DNA of 64,000 nt from positions 1-64,000 of the forward strand of contig JAEEMI010000017.1 in NCBI GenBank assembly GCA_016283155.1, read 5' to 3'. The DNA is from Clostridia bacterium. Its GTDB lineage: Bacteria; Bacillota; Clostridia; Christensenellales; UBA1242. The notes under the pieces were generated by a model, which was not told where the DNA came from, made no database searches, and saw only the letters and a list, made by a program, of their open reading frames with translations. Each line of letters begins with the position of its first letter. Positions within the stretch are counted from its first letter, which is position 1. Of the stretch, positions 25,461 to 34,357 are shown in pieces. A program made the translations under genes and the position numbers.

Positions 25461-26808
25461 CGGCCAATATCAAGCGATTAAGAAAATTTATGCGGAAAAA
25501 ATTGCCCCAGCAACTATTATTGAGATGATTGAAGCTAGTGGTTTACGTGGTCGCGGTGGTGCAGGATTTCCGACGGGGAAAAAGTGGCGTTTGTTAGCCC
25601 AAGCTCCGGGTACTGAAAAATTTGTGGTGTGTAATGGTGATGAAGGTGATCCGGGAGCGTTTATGGATCGGGCAATTATGGAACAATTTCCGCACACAAT
25701 TTTGGAAGCAATGCGCATTGCGGGTTATGCAGTAGGAGCGCAAAAGGGTGTAATTTATGTACGTGCGGAATATCCTGAAGCTGTGGCTAATTTGCAGACA
25801 GCAATTGACCAAGCGCATCGTGATGGAAACTTAGGACAAGATTTTGATGTCGTGATTCGTCTTGGTGCAGGGGCGTATGTTTGTGGTGAAGAAACGGCTT
25901 TGTTAAATAGTGTAATGGGGGAACGTGGTGAACCTCATCCACGACCACCTTATCCAACCGAGTCTGGTTTATATGGTAAACCAACAATGATTAATAATGT
26001 AGAAACTTTGGCAAATATTCCTAACATTATTTTGAACGGACCAGAAAATTTCAAAAATACGAAAATTTTTGCGGTATCAGGTGCAGTACAAAAAAGTGGA
26101 TTAGTTGAGGTTCCATTGGGAACAACAATTGCTGAATTGGTTTATCAATATTGTGGTGGAGCAAAACCAGGGCATACAATTAAAGCGGTACAAATTGGTG
26201 GACCAAGTGGTGGTTGTATTCCTGCTAGTTTATTTGATACGCCGTTAGATTATGATAGTATAAAAGCGGTGGGGGCAATCTTGGGTTCTGGTGGGCTCAT
26301 CGTTCTGGATGAAACCACTTGTATGGTAGATTTTGCCAAATTCTTTGTAAAATTTTCGGCTGATGAAAGTTGTGGCAAATGTACACCTTGTCGTGTTGGA
26401 ACCAAAAAATTGGAAGCCGTTTTGGAAAAAATTACCAAAGGCAAAGGTACAACTGAAGACTTGATACAAATTCAAACTTTGGGACAACAAATTATGGATA
26501 CCAGTTTGTGTGGTTTGGGGCAAAGTAGTCCGACACCGGTTTTATCTGCGCTGAAGTATTTTGGTGATGAATTTGCGGCCCATTTACGTGGTGAATGTCC
26601 AGCTGGGGTATGTTTTCACGGTTATTACATTACAGATAAATGTGTGGGTTGTGATTTATGTGCACAAAAATGTCCAGTTGGTGCCATTGAAGGTGCGCCA
26701 AAAACTAAACATCATATTGATCCATTGGTTTGTGTAAAATGTGGTTTGTGCGCAAAAACTTGTCCGGTACACGCGATCACAGGGGGAAACGATGAAAATA
26801 ACGATTAA
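25447..26808 (+). CDS. hydB: Bifurcating [FeFe] hydrogenase subunit B (NuoF-like, NAD/FMN-binding)
   Basis: A 453-residue flavoprotein that binds FMN, NAD(H) and Fe-S clusters. The glycine-rich site GLRGRGGAGFPTGKKW, the NGDEGDPGAFMDR segment, GAGAYVCGEETALLNS, the cluster motif SCGKCTPCR and two C-terminal [4Fe-4S] motifs (CVGCDLCAQKCPVGA, CVKCGLCAKTCPVHA) are all present. It lacks the N-terminal [2Fe-2S] thioredoxin-like domain found in long HydB proteins (~600 residues). The start is secure, with AAGGAGG 6 bases upstream. It overlaps hydC, and hydA begins inside its 3' end. Confidence 0.93.
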   Translation: MNFGNGQYQAIKKIYAEKIAPATIIEMIEASGLRGRGGAGFPTGKKWRLLAQAPGTEKFVVCNGDEGDPGAFMDRAIMEQFPHTILEAMRIAGYAVGAQKGVIYVRAEYPEAVANLQTAIDQAHRDGNLGQDFDVVIRLGAGAYVCGEETALLNSVMGERGEPHPRPPYPTESGLYGKPTMINNVETLANIPNIILNGPENFKNTKIFAVSGAVQKSGLVEVPLGTTIAELVYQYCGGAKPGHTIKAVQIGGPSGGCIPASLFDTPLDYDSIKAVGAILGSGGLIVLDETTCMVDFAKFFVKFSADESCGKCTPCRVGTKKLEAVLEKITKGKGTTEDLIQIQTLGQQIMDTSLCGLGQSSPTPVLSALKYFGDEFAAHLRGECPAGVCFHGYYITDKCVGCDLCAQKCPVGAIEGAPKTKHHIDPLVCVKCGLCAKTCPVHAITGGNDENND

Positions 26809-28432
26809 TCAACAAGTTTACGAATTTAATGAACCACAAACAATTTTGCAGGCGTGTACTACGGTTGGAATTCAGATTCCAACTTTGTGTTATGAAAAAA
26901 GTATTGGGGCAATTGCATCTTGTCGAGTTTGCGTAGTGAAAGTTGTTGGTCGTCGTGGTTTGGTGACAGCTTGTAACACACCAATTACGGATGGAATGCA
27001 AATTATCACCAACGATGAACAAGTTAATGCAGCTCGAAAGACTGTGTCGGAATTGTTGTTATCGGACCATCGTTTGGATTGTATTAGTTGTGCCCGTTCT
27101 GAAGACTGTCGTTTGAAGCGTTTTGCAACGCAGTACGGTGCCGATAAAACTCAATACGCACCCAGTCGTCCATTATTGCCAATTGCTAAAAACCAAAAAC
27201 ACATTATCCGCGATAACAGTAAATGTATTCGTTGTGGTCGTTGTGTTAAAGTTTGTCGTGAAATGCAACAAGTTGGTGTTCTGGGTACATTGGGTCGTGG
27301 CTTTGATGGTACGATTGGTTGTGCCTTTGAACAAGGTTTGGATACAACTAAATGTATTTCCTGTGGACAATGTGTAGCCCATTGCCCAACTGGAGCTTTA
27401 GTTGAAAATAGTAATTTACCATTATTAATTAAAAAACTAAGTGATCCAAATGTGCATTGTATTATTGCTACCGCGCCTAGTGTGCGAGTGGCAATTGGCG
27501 AAGGCTTTGGTTTGCCCAGTGGTACTAATGTTCAAGGAAAAATGGTGGCGGCTTTACGCCGGGCTGGTTTTGATAAAGTTTTTGATTTGGATTTTGGGGC
27601 TGATTTGACAGTGATGCAAGAGGGAACAGAATTATTGGAACGTTTACGTAATGGAAAAAATTTACCACAGTTTACGTCGTGTTGTCCTGGTTGGGTGAAT
27701 TATGTAGAACAAATGCATCCGGAATTGATTCCTAATTTATCAACGGCAAAATCACCAATGGGAATGTTTGGTGCGGTGGCTAAAACTTATTACGCGCAAA
27801 AGATAGGTATTGATCCACAACAGATTTTTACAGTAATGTTAATGCCGTGTATTGCCAAGTGCGATGAAATTACCCGCGATGAAATTAAAGATGTGGATAT
27901 GGTGCTAACCACACGTGTTGCGATTCGTTTCTTAAAACAGCAAGGAATTAATTTGGCGGCGATGCCTGATGAACAATATGATAATCCTTTATCGTTATCG
28001 TCGGGAGCAGGTTTGATTTTTGGTACTTCAGGTGGAGTTTGTGAAGCAGCTATGCGAACGATTAAAGATCAATTGCCGCGTTCAATTAAAAGTATTGTTG
28101 TATCAGGAATTGCGAATGCCGAGAAATTAATTCAAAAAATTAAAGCTGGTGCGGTACATTATGATTTTATTGAAGTGATGGCTTGTCCGGGTGGTTGCGT
28201 AAATGGTGGTGGGCAACCAAGTGATACGGGTTTAATCCAAGATAACCGCGGTAATGCAAAAAAGCGTGCCGTAACAATAAAATCAATGGATCGTAATCAA
28301 GATTTACGTAAGTCCAGTGATAACCCAGCGATCAAACAGCTGTATGCTGAATTTTTGGGCAATCCTGAAAGTGAACTGGCGCAAAAATTATTACACACAA
28401 AATTTCACGACCGTTCAGGAAACAAGAGGTAA
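26792..28432 (+). CDS. hydA: [FeFe] hydrogenase catalytic subunit A
   Basis: A 546-residue enzyme that makes or oxidises H2. The domains in order are: a [2Fe-2S] ferredoxin-like domain (residues 1-75, CYEKSIGAIASCRVC); the His-Cys3 [4Fe-4S] domain (DHRLDCISCARSEDCRL); a two-cluster ferredoxin domain (CIRCGRCVKVCREM, CISCGQCVAHCPTGA); and the H-cluster domain with FTSCCPGW, MPCIAKCDE and ACPGGCVNGGGQP. All H-cluster cysteines are present. ATG 26792 has AGGGGG upstream. With HydB and HydC it should form a soluble NAD- and ferredoxin-linked complex. The maturation genes hydE, hydF and hydG are not in the window. Confidence 0.96.
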   Translation: MKITINQQVYEFNEPQTILQACTTVGIQIPTLCYEKSIGAIASCRVCVVKVVGRRGLVTACNTPITDGMQIITNDEQVNAARKTVSELLLSDHRLDCISCARSEDCRLKRFATQYGADKTQYAPSRPLLPIAKNQKHIIRDNSKCIRCGRCVKVCREMQQVGVLGTLGRGFDGTIGCAFEQGLDTTKCISCGQCVAHCPTGALVENSNLPLLIKKLSDPNVHCIIATAPSVRVAIGEGFGLPSGTNVQGKMVAALRRAGFDKVFDLDFGADLTVMQEGTELLERLRNGKNLPQFTSCCPGWVNYVEQMHPELIPNLSTAKSPMGMFGAVAKTYYAQKIGIDPQQIFTVMLMPCIAKCDEITRDEIKDVDMVLTTRVAIRFLKQQGINLAAMPDEQYDNPLSLSSGAGLIFGTSGGVCEAAMRTIKDQLPRSIKSIVVSGIANAEKLIQKIKAGAVHYDFIEVMACPGGCVNGGGQPSDTGLIQDNRGNAKKRAVTIKSMDRNQDLRKSSDNPAIKQLYAEFLGNPESELAQKLLHTKFHDRSGNKR

Positions 28433-28434
28433 AT

Positions 28435-29346
28435 ATGGAACTGATTAAAAAGTTTATTGCAAACGCCAAACTTAAACAAGTTGCTATAGATAGCATTGTG
28501 GTTGAAGAAAACGGCAAAATGGAAAAATGTGTTATTAATAAGATTAATCTTCACGAACTTCGTTCTTGCGGAAAGGTGTTAATTGCAATGGCTTACGGAA
28601 TTGCAATCGAAAATAAAATACAATGTAAAAATGGTGAAAATTTAACATTAGACACAAAAGTCTATACAACCCTAAAACAAGTTGCGAATAATATTCCAGA
28701 ACAAGCAAAAGAATGGACTATTCGCACTCTTTTAACTCATCAAACTGGCTATGATGAAATGTATTTAAACGAAAGTCACGTTGAAAATTTAGATAAATTT
28801 AAGTTGTTAGATGTCGTTTTTAATATTCCACTTAAATATGCTCCAAATGTTCATTATACATATAGTAATGTCGAACCATATTTGCTTTCAGTGTTTTTTA
28901 CAGAAAATTTTGGAATTCAGATTGATGATTATATAAATGAAAAAATACTAAAACCGATTGGTGTTAAAAATTACAAATGGGAAAAATTTGGGAATTATTG
29001 TGCAGGAGCGACTGCCTCTTATTTTAATTATAAAGATTTTCATAAAATCGGAGAATTACTTCTAAATTATGGAAAATACAATAGCAAACAAATTGTTCCA
29101 GAAAATTGGGTAAGGGAAATGGTTAAACCACAAGTTCATTGTCCAGATTATTATAAACCCGAGAGACTACTTCCAAAACTTGATGCTGGCTATTTTACTT
29201 TTATTTCAAGAGATGGAATTGTATTTCGTGATGGCAGTAACGGTCAATATATTATTTGTGATTACAAAAACAATCGATTGATAACAATAATGAGTTCACA
29301 AGAAAATATGAGTTTAGTTACAGAATGTTTAAGAAATTTAATATAG
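28435..29346 (+). CDS. Serine hydrolase of the beta-lactamase (class C/PBP4*-like) family
   Basis: A 303-residue protein with the SxxK motif as SCGK (near residue 40) and a YSN triad (HYTYSNVEPYLL) typical of class C beta-lactamase-like esterases and peptidases. An LLTHQTGYDEM segment is also usual in the family. No signal peptide is seen, so it may act in the cytoplasm, which argues against antibiotic resistance. It begins 2 bases after hydA stops and ends at a terminator, so it is carried as the last gene of the hydrogenase operon. Its codon use differs from its neighbours: CTT is frequent for Leu, where the neighbours use TTA and TTG almost only. It was probably acquired recently. The substrate is unknown. 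Confidence 0.8.
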   Translation: MELIKKFIANAKLKQVAIDSIVVEENGKMEKCVINKINLHELRSCGKVLIAMAYGIAIENKIQCKNGENLTLDTKVYTTLKQVANNIPEQAKEWTIRTLLTHQTGYDEMYLNESHVENLDKFKLLDVVFNIPLKYAPNVHYTYSNVEPYLLSVFFTENFGIQIDDYINEKILKPIGVKNYKWEKFGNYCAGATASYFNYKDFHKIGELLLNYGKYNSKQIVPENWVREMVKPQVHCPDYYKPERLLPKLDAGYFTFISRDGIVFRDGSNGQYIICDYKNNRLITIMSSQENMSLVTECLRNLI

Positions 29347-29347
29347 T

Positions 29348-29375
29348 AAAAAACTGTCTTTAATGACAGTTTTTT
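29348..29375 (+). terminator. Terminator of the cmk-hydrogenase operon
   Basis: An AAAACTGTC/GACAGTTTT stem with a TTTAAT-type loop and a T run. Confidence 0.9.
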
Positions 29376-29406
29376 GTAGGTTCTAAAAATTGATATGATT
29401 TGTTAA

Positions 29407-29679
29407 TTAAAATGTTTTTTTATCGGGAATATCTGCAGTAATTAAGGAAACTTTATAGCCGGTCCATTTTTTGGTAACTTCTTCTAAGGTTGATGGGGTG
29501 GTAACTTCGGTATCATATTTGGTGGCAAGTTCAAAATAGTACTTAATTAATTCTTCGGCACAAGCATAAACCGCTTCCAAGGTTTCACCTTCGCAATACA
29601 GCGTCAGGTCGGGAATGTAACCATTGTAGATATTTTCTTCCTCATTAAAAATGAATACCATTGGATAGGTAAATTTCAT
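29407..29679 (-). CDS. HicB-like (type II antitoxin family) protein without HicA
   Basis: A 90-residue protein with the partial RNase H fold of HicB: it starts MKFTYPMVFIFNEEENIYNG and goes on with IPDLTLYCEGETLEAVYACA, matching the family pattern of a short hairpin, a P-D-L/C-x-T-x-G segment and a long helix. HicB normally neutralises the HicA mRNA endonuclease, but no HicA-like gene is adjacent. The divergent neighbour does not look like HicA. The C-terminal DNA-binding part of true HicB antitoxins is also not evident. It may be a solitary regulator. The promoter TTGACA-17-TAAAAT lies 6 bases before the ATG, hence a leaderless mRNA. Confidence 0.75.
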   Translation of the reverse strand: MKFTYPMVFIFNEEENIYNGYIPDLTLYCEGETLEAVYACAEELIKYYFELATKYDTEVTTPSTLEEVTKKWTGYKVSLITADIPDKKTF

Positions 29680-29685
29680 ATCTTA

Positions 29686-29735
29686 ATTTTAGGCAATAAA
29701 TTCGTACTTGTCAAAGAAATATTTTGTGGTATAAT
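29686..29735. promoter_or_regulatory. Divergent promoters with overlapping -35 boxes
   Basis: Minus strand: TTGACA (29714-29709), 17 bases and TAAAAT (29691-29686), then 6 bases to ATG 29679. Plus strand: TTGTCA (29708-29713), 16 bases and TATAAT (29730-29735), then 6 bases to ATG 29742. The two -35 boxes share five base pairs, so only one polymerase can bind at a time. Confidence 0.8.
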
Positions 29736-29741
29736 ATTGGT

Positions 29742-30023
29742 ATGAAAATGACAGAGAATTTAGCGCAAGGTGTCGTTTATGTACCAGATGGCAAGGGTGG
29801 TTATGTTGCAAAAACTGTGGCAATGAACGCTAATCAAGAATTTGCTATGGATCAAAAGGTTACAATGCACGCACATCCAGCAATCTTGAAAGATTTGATC
29901 GCTAAAGGTATTAATTCCGTAAAAAGCAAGGTTGTTTCATTTAATCAAGCAATGGATCAAGATGCACAAGACTGGGTTAATGGAATTCGTAGAAATGTTG
30001 ATGATTTAACACGTGGATATTAA
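29742..30023 (+). CDS. Unrecognised 93-residue protein
   Basis: The start was moved to ATG 29742 because the TATAAT box ends 6 bases before it. The protein is soluble and contains a short beta-rich start (GVVYVPDGKGGYVAKTV) followed by helices with many Lys, Asp and Gln residues (SKVVSFNQAMDQDAQDWV). It has no cysteine. It is divergent from the HicB-like gene and shares its -35 region, so the two are probably oppositely controlled. It does not look like the HicA toxin, which is smaller and has a Gly-[ST]-His active site. The function is unknown. Confidence 0.7.
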   Translation: MKMTENLAQGVVYVPDGKGGYVAKTVAMNANQEFAMDQKVTMHAHPAILKDLIAKGINSVKSKVVSFNQAMDQDAQDWVNGIRRNVDDLTRGY

Positions 30024-30066
30024 TTTTTGTGAGATTTGCTAAAATTTAAATATATAAAATTCTACA

Positions 30067-30095
30067 TTGACAAGTTGATTAAAAAAAGTTAAAAT
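30067..30095 (+). promoter_or_regulatory. Promoter of the rpsL-rpsG unit
   Basis: A consensus TTGACA (30067-30072), 17 bases and TAAAAT (30090-30095). Unlike most promoters here it leaves a ~25-base leader with GAAGGGAG before ATG 30128. Confidence 0.8.
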
Positions 30096-30127
30096 GTCAT
30101 CTATAACAAATAGAGAAGGGAGAAACT

Positions 30128-30502
30128 ATGCCTACGATTAACCAGTTAATCAAGAACGGACGCAAAAAGTCTACCAGCAAAAGTAAAGCCCCGATTTTGG
30201 AACAAAACCCCCAAAAACGCGGTACTTGTTTGCAGGTAAAGACTACTACGCCAAAAAAACCAAACTCAGCTTTGCGTAAAGTGGCGCGTGTGCGTTTGTC
30301 AAACAAGCAAGAAGGTACTTGCTACATCGGTGGTGAAGGCCACAATTTACAGGAACACAGCGTTGTTTTAGTACGCGGCGGTAAAGTTAAAGATTTACCA
30401 GGTGTACGTTATCACATCGTGCGTGGTGCTTTGGACTGCGCTGGTGTTGCAAAACGTAACCAAGGTCGTTCAAAATACGGCGCTAAGAGGGGGAAGAAAT
30501 AA
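30128..30502 (+). CDS. rpsL: Ribosomal protein uS12
   Basis: The 124-residue product is close to the usual ~137 with a shorter C-terminus. Key stretches are [19 protein letters not shown], which holds the lysine linked to streptomycin response, and [21 protein letters not shown]. The segment [14 protein letters not shown] differs slightly from the common form. It is first in the str-type group rpsL-rpsG-fusA and overlaps rpsG by one base. Confidence 0.97.
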   Translation: MPTINQLIKNGRKKSTSKSKAPILEQNPQKRGTCLQVKTTTPKKPNSALRKVARVRLSNKQEGTCYIGGEGHNLQEHSVVLVRGGKVKDLPGVRYHIVRGALDCAGVAKRNQGRSKYGAKRGKK

Positions 30503-30972
30503 TGCCAAGACGTAGTGGAATTACACCACGTGCGGTTTTGCCAGATCCAATCTACAAATCAACCGTGGTAACTAAATTAATTAACCAAGTTATGGTGGAC
30601 GGTAAAAAGGGTATTGCCCAAGAAATCGTTTACAATGCTTTAACTGGTTTACAAAAGAAAACTAACGTTGAACCAATGACAGCTTTCAATCAAGCATTGG
30701 AAAATGTGATGCCGGTTTTGGAAACTAAAGCACGTCGTGTTGGTGGTAGTAACTACCAAGTTCCTTGCGAAGTTCGTCCAGCACGTCGCCAAACTTTAGC
30801 TATTCGCTGGTTGGTTGATGCAGCTCGCAACCGTAGTGAACGTGGTATGGAAGCTTGTTTGACTGCTGAATTATTTGATGCATTTAACCAAACTGGTGGT
30901 GCTTTCAAAAAGAAAGAAGAAATGCATCGTATGGCAGAAGCTAATAAGGCTTTCGCTCATTATAAATGGTAA
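30502..30972 (+). CDS. rpsG: Ribosomal protein uS7
   Basis: The 156-residue product has the usual length. The N-terminal [18 protein letters not shown], the [14 protein letters not shown] segment and the final [14 protein letters not shown] are diagnostic. It binds the 3' domain of 16S rRNA and helps start its assembly. The gene overlaps the rpsL stop (TAATG). A stable hairpin lies between it and fusA and may reduce read-through. Confidence 0.98.
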   Translation: MPRRSGITPRAVLPDPIYKSTVVTKLINQVMVDGKKGIAQEIVYNALTGLQKKTNVEPMTAFNQALENVMPVLETKARRVGGSNYQVPCEVRPARRQTLAIRWLVDAARNRSERGMEACLTAELFDAFNQTGGAFKKKEEMHRMAEANKAFAHYKW

Positions 30973-30987
30973 GAGTAATCAACTAGG

Positions 30988-31028
30988 CGCGTCGGTAAAT
31001 TACTACCGGCGCGTTTGGCTGTTTTTTT
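30988..31028 (+). terminator. Hairpin between rpsG and fusA (terminator or attenuator)
   Basis: CGCGTCGGTA (30988-30997) pairs with TACCGGCGCG (31004-31013, one G-U pair). A seven-T run follows only after an 8-base gap. The gap makes it weaker than a normal terminator, so partial read-through into fusA is likely. Confidence 0.6.
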
Positions 31029-31064
31029 ATTAAAATCAAACAATTAAAGGGGAAAAATTTAATT

Positions 31065-33143
31065 ATGGCAAGAACAACAGACTTAAAGGATTACCGTAAT
31101 ATTGGTATTATGGCGCACATTGATGCGGGTAAAACTACGACAACGGAACGTATCCTATATTATACTGGTATGACTCACAAAATTGGTGAGGTGCACGATG
31201 GTGCAGCAACGACCGACTGGATGGTGCAAGAACAAGAACGTGGTATCACAATTACTTCGGCTTGCGTTACCGTTATGTGGAAAAATCACCGTATTAACAT
31301 TATTGATACGCCCGGTCACGTTGACTTTACGGTTGAAGTTGAACGTTCATTAAAAGTTTTGGATGGTAGTGTTGCGGTTTTCTGTGCTCGCGCGGGTGTT
31401 CAACCACAATCAGAAAAAGTTTGGAGTCAGGCTAATAAATATCACGTTCCAAGAATTGCTTATATTAATAAGATGGACCGTGATGATGCAAACTTCTTGC
31501 GCGCTGTACAAACAATGCGTGATCGTTTGAAAGCTAACCCGGTTCCAATTCAATTGCCAATCGGTGCAGAAAAAGATTTCCGCGGTATTATCGACTTAGT
31601 AACGATGAAAGCAACTATTTATACCAATGATTTGGGTACCGATATGAAGATTGAAGAAATTCCAGCTGATATGTTGGAAGAAGCAAAAAAATATCGTGCA
31701 CAAATGATTGAAGCTGTTGCTGAAACTGATGATGCTTTAATGGAAAAATTCTTCGCTGGTGAAGAATTTACTGAAGCTGAAATTCGTGCTGGTTTACGTA
31801 AAGGTACCGTAAGTTTGAAGTTCACACCAGTTTTGTGTGGTTCTTCATTTAAGAATAAAGGTGTTCAATTATTGTTGGATGCGATTGTTGATTACTTGCC
31901 AAGTCCAGTTGATGTTCCAGCAATTAAAGGTAATATCCCGGGCGAAGAAGAAATGATTGAACGTAAGAGCAGTGATGACGAACCTTTTGCAGGTTTGGCA
32001 TTTAAAGTTGCGACTGATCCATTCGTTGGTAGTTTATGCTTCTTCCGTGTTTACAGTGGTAAATTAACGGCAGGTAGTTACGTTTATAACAGTACTAAGG
32101 ATAAAAAAGAACGTGTTGGTCGTATCGTGCAAATGTATGCTAACCAACGCAAAGAAATTGATGAATTGGTAGCTGGTGATATTGGCGCTATTGTTGGTTT
32201 GAAAGATACTACAACTGGTGATACTTTGTGTGATGAAAAGAATCCAATTTTGTTGGAAAGTATGAATTTCGCTGAACCAGTTATCCAAAATGCAATTGAA
32301 CCAGCCAATAAACAAATGCAAGATAAAATGGTTGCGGCTTTGGTTAAATTGTCACAAGAAGACCCAACTTTCAAAACCTTTACTGATCCTGAAACAGCAC
32401 AAACCATTATCGCAGGTATGGGCGAATTGCACTTGGAAATTATGGTTGACCGTTTACGTCGTGAATTTAAAGTTGATGTTAATGTAGGTAAACCACAAGT
32501 TGCGTATCGTGAAACTATTCGTAAACGTGTAGAAGTTGAAGGTAAATACATTAAGCAATCGGGTGGTCACGGTCAATATGGTCATTGTAAAATCATTATG
32601 GAACCATTACCAACTGGAAAAGGTTATGTCTTTGAAGATAAAACTGTTGGTGGTTCAATTCCGAAAGAATACATTCCAGCGATTAACAAGGGTATTGAAG
32701 AAGCAAAACGCTCTGGTGTCTTAGCTGGTTACGAAACCGTGGACTTTAAAGTTACCGTTTATGATGGTTCTTACCACGAAGTTGATAGTTCGGAAATGGC
32801 GTTTAAGGCGGCAGGTTCAATCGCTTTCAAAGATGGTGCTCGTGCTGCCAACCCAGTATTGTTGGAACCAATTATGAAAATGGTTATTGAAACCCCAGAA
32901 GATTACTTGGGTGATGTTATGGGTAACATTTCTTCACGTCGTGGTCAATTGCAAGGTATGGATAGTCGTCAAGGTACACAAATTATTAACGCGACTGTTC
33001 CATTATCTGAATTGTTCGGTTATGCAACTGATTTGCGTTCATTGACTCAAGGTCGTGGTACTTTTGATATGGTCTTTGACCATTATGAAGAAGTTCCCAA
33101 GAATGTTGCAGAAAAAATTATTGGCGAACGTGCAAAAAAATAA
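31065..33143 (+). CDS. fusA: Elongation factor G
   Basis: The 692-residue product has the usual length for the GTPase that drives ribosomal translocation. The GTPase motifs are AHIDAGKTT (G1), DTPGH (G3) and NKMD (G4). Later domains show the conserved [18 protein letters not shown] and GMGELHLEI stretches. It is preceded by AAAGGGG 12 bases upstream. No tuf gene follows, unlike the common rpsL-rpsG-fusA-tuf order. A terminator comes directly after, then an LRR surface gene. Confidence 0.98.
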   Translation: MARTTDLKDYRNIGIMAHIDAGKTTTTERILYYTGMTHKIGEVHDGAATTDWMVQEQERGITITSACVTVMWKNHRINIIDTPGHVDFTVEVERSLKVLDGSVAVFCARAGVQPQSEKVWSQANKYHVPRIAYINKMDRDDANFLRAVQTMRDRLKANPVPIQLPIGAEKDFRGIIDLVTMKATIYTNDLGTDMKIEEIPADMLEEAKKYRAQMIEAVAETDDALMEKFFAGEEFTEAEIRAGLRKGTVSLKFTPVLCGSSFKNKGVQLLLDAIVDYLPSPVDVPAIKGNIPGEEEMIERKSSDDEPFAGLAFKVATDPFVGSLCFFRVYSGKLTAGSYVYNSTKDKKERVGRIVQMYANQRKEIDELVAGDIGAIVGLKDTTTGDTLCDEKNPILLESMNFAEPVIQNAIEPANKQMQDKMVAALVKLSQEDPTFKTFTDPETAQTIIAGMGELHLEIMVDRLRREFKVDVNVGKPQVAYRETIRKRVEVEGKYIKQSGGHGQYGHCKIIMEPLPTGKGYVFEDKTVGGSIPKEYIPAINKGIEEAKRSGVLAGYETVDFKVTVYDGSYHEVDSSEMAFKAAGSIAFKDGARAANPVLLEPIMKMVIETPEDYLGDVMGNISSRRGQLQGMDSRQGTQIINATVPLSELFGYATDLRSLTQGRGTFDMVFDHYEEVPKNVAEKIIGERAKK

Positions 33144-33159
33144 TTAATCGTCAAACCCC

Positions 33160-33193
33160 AAAAAAGACACTGACCGATGTGGTGTCTTTTTTT
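33160..33193 (+). terminator. Terminator of fusA
   Basis: An AAAAAGACAC/GTGTCTTTTT stem with extra T. The -35 box of the next promoter begins two bases later. Confidence 0.9.
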
Positions 33194-33194
33194 G

Positions 33195-33267
33195 TTGACC
33201 TTTATTTGCTTAATATGTTAAACTTAAATAGTTTTATTAGTTTTGTGAAAAACTAACAAAGGAGGAA
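33195..33267 (+). promoter_or_regulatory. Promoter and 5'-end hairpin of LRR surface protein gene
   Basis: TTGACC (33195-33200), 18 bases and TAAACT (33219-33224). The transcript would begin near 33230 with AGTTTT, and a second AGTTTT (33239-33244) pairs with AAAACT (33249-33254). AAAGGAGG follows. It is the same type of element as at 698, 14209 and 52181. Confidence 0.7.
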
Positions 33268-33271
33268 ATAT

Positions 33272-34267
33272 ATGCAAAAAAAATCAATGTATGTGGTTTT
33301 AAGTTTAGTATTGGCTGCAGTTGTGGCATCCTTAACTTTGGTGTTTACCATCGGACCAAAGGTTGATGCGGCAAAGGTTAAGACTTTAATACTTGATGAT
33401 GCAGGAGACTATTATATTAGTTACGATGGTGGTTGGGATGATAACTTGGGAGATTATTATTACTATAATATTTGTGTGGACGGTTTCGCTGATGAAATAG
33501 GTAATTATTTAGGTAGTATGACTTGTAGTTGGGATGGTGGTTGTGGTGCTTATAACTATCGTGAATTAGAAGAAATTCACATTAGTATTCCTAGTTCTAC
33601 ATATATTGATGGTTATGGATTTGATATTACCAGAATGACTGGATATCTTGCACAAGAAGGTGATCCACATTCTGTGTTCTACGGATATGATTCAAATTAT
33701 GGAACTTATGGTGATTATGCATCATATGTAACCAAGGTTGAATTACCAGATACGTTGGAAGAAATTGGCGACGCAACATTCTATGGTTGTGATAATTTAA
33801 GCAGTATTGTGTTGCCGGAAAATTTAACCACAATTGGTGATTGCGCGTTTGCAAATTGCAGCAGTTTATCCAAAGTTTTCATTATGGGTAATTCATTATC
33901 ATCAATTGGTGAAAATGTGTTTGATGGCTGTGATGATGAATTGCTAATCGTTGTGGAAGATGATTCGTTATTAACTGAACCGGCTTTCGATGGATTTAAT
34001 GTCAAAACTTTGACAGAATATAATGCTGAACAAGCCGCTAACCAAAACAACAACAATAATAATAACAACAATAATAACAACAATAACAACAATGGTAACG
34101 ATAATGGCAATGCCAATACTACGACCGAAACCAATTCTGAAGTCAAAAACCAAAACAATACCGCAGTAGTGGCTGCTGTTGCTGGTACCGCTGGTGGTGC
34201 TGCTGGTTTGGGAACAATCGGAACCATCTTTGGTGTGGTTGTATCGAAGAAACGTAAAAAACTATAA
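33272..34267 (+). CDS. Secreted LRR surface protein with Asn-rich stalk and C-terminal membrane anchor (331 aa)
   Basis: Residues 1-32 are a signal peptide (VVASLTLVFTIGPKVDA). The middle has an acidic Tyr/Gly/Asp-rich part, then three or so LRR_5 repeats (LEEIGDATFYGCDNL, LTTIGDCAFANC). Residues ~259-274 are 16 consecutive Asn, followed by a Gly/Asn/Thr stalk. The C-terminus is a hydrophobic Gly/Ala-rich helix (VVAAVAGTAGGAAGLGT) ending KKRKKL, shared with the protein at 36197. This end looks like a membrane anchor or sorting signal, but no LPxTG is present. AAAGGAGG precedes ATG 33272. It is probably a surface-displayed binding protein. Confidence 0.85.
   Translation: MQKKSMYVVLSLVLAAVVASLTLVFTIGPKVDAAKVKTLILDDAGDYYISYDGGWDDNLGDYYYYNICVDGFADEIGNYLGSMTCSWDGGCGAYNYRELEEIHISIPSSTYIDGYGFDITRMTGYLAQEGDPHSVFYGYDSNYGTYGDYASYVTKVELPDTLEEIGDATFYGCDNLSSIVLPENLTTIGDCAFANCSSLSKVFIMGNSLSSIGENVFDGCDDELLIVVEDDSLLTEPAFDGFNVKTLTEYNAEQAANQNNNNNNNNNNNNNNNNGNDNGNANTTTETNSEVKNQNNTAVVAAVAGTAGGAAGLGTIGTIFGVVVSKKRKKL
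34046..34093 (+). repeat. AAC/AAT trinucleotide run coding for 16 asparagines
   Basis: Sixteen uninterrupted Asn codons, mixing AAC and AAT, in the stalk of the LRR surface protein. Such a run can change length by slippage. Confidence 0.95.
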
Positions 34268-34287
34268 ATAGTGAAGAGTGAATAATG

Positions 34288-34321
34288 AAAAGTCCGACAA
34301 ATTGCGCGGACTTTTTTTTTT
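34288..34321 (+). terminator. Terminator after LRR surface protein gene
   Basis: An AAGTCCG/CGGACTT stem followed by ten T. It shares its stem with the terminator at 37566 that follows the paralogous gene. Confidence 0.9.
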
Positions 34322-34357
34322 GCATATTGGGTAGTTGTGTTGCATATACATAAGGTT

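Noticed and set aside
29742-30023. HicA toxin partner of the HicB-like gene
   Set aside because: The 93-residue protein lacks the HicA Gly-[ST]-x-His core and is divergent from, not upstream of, hicB.
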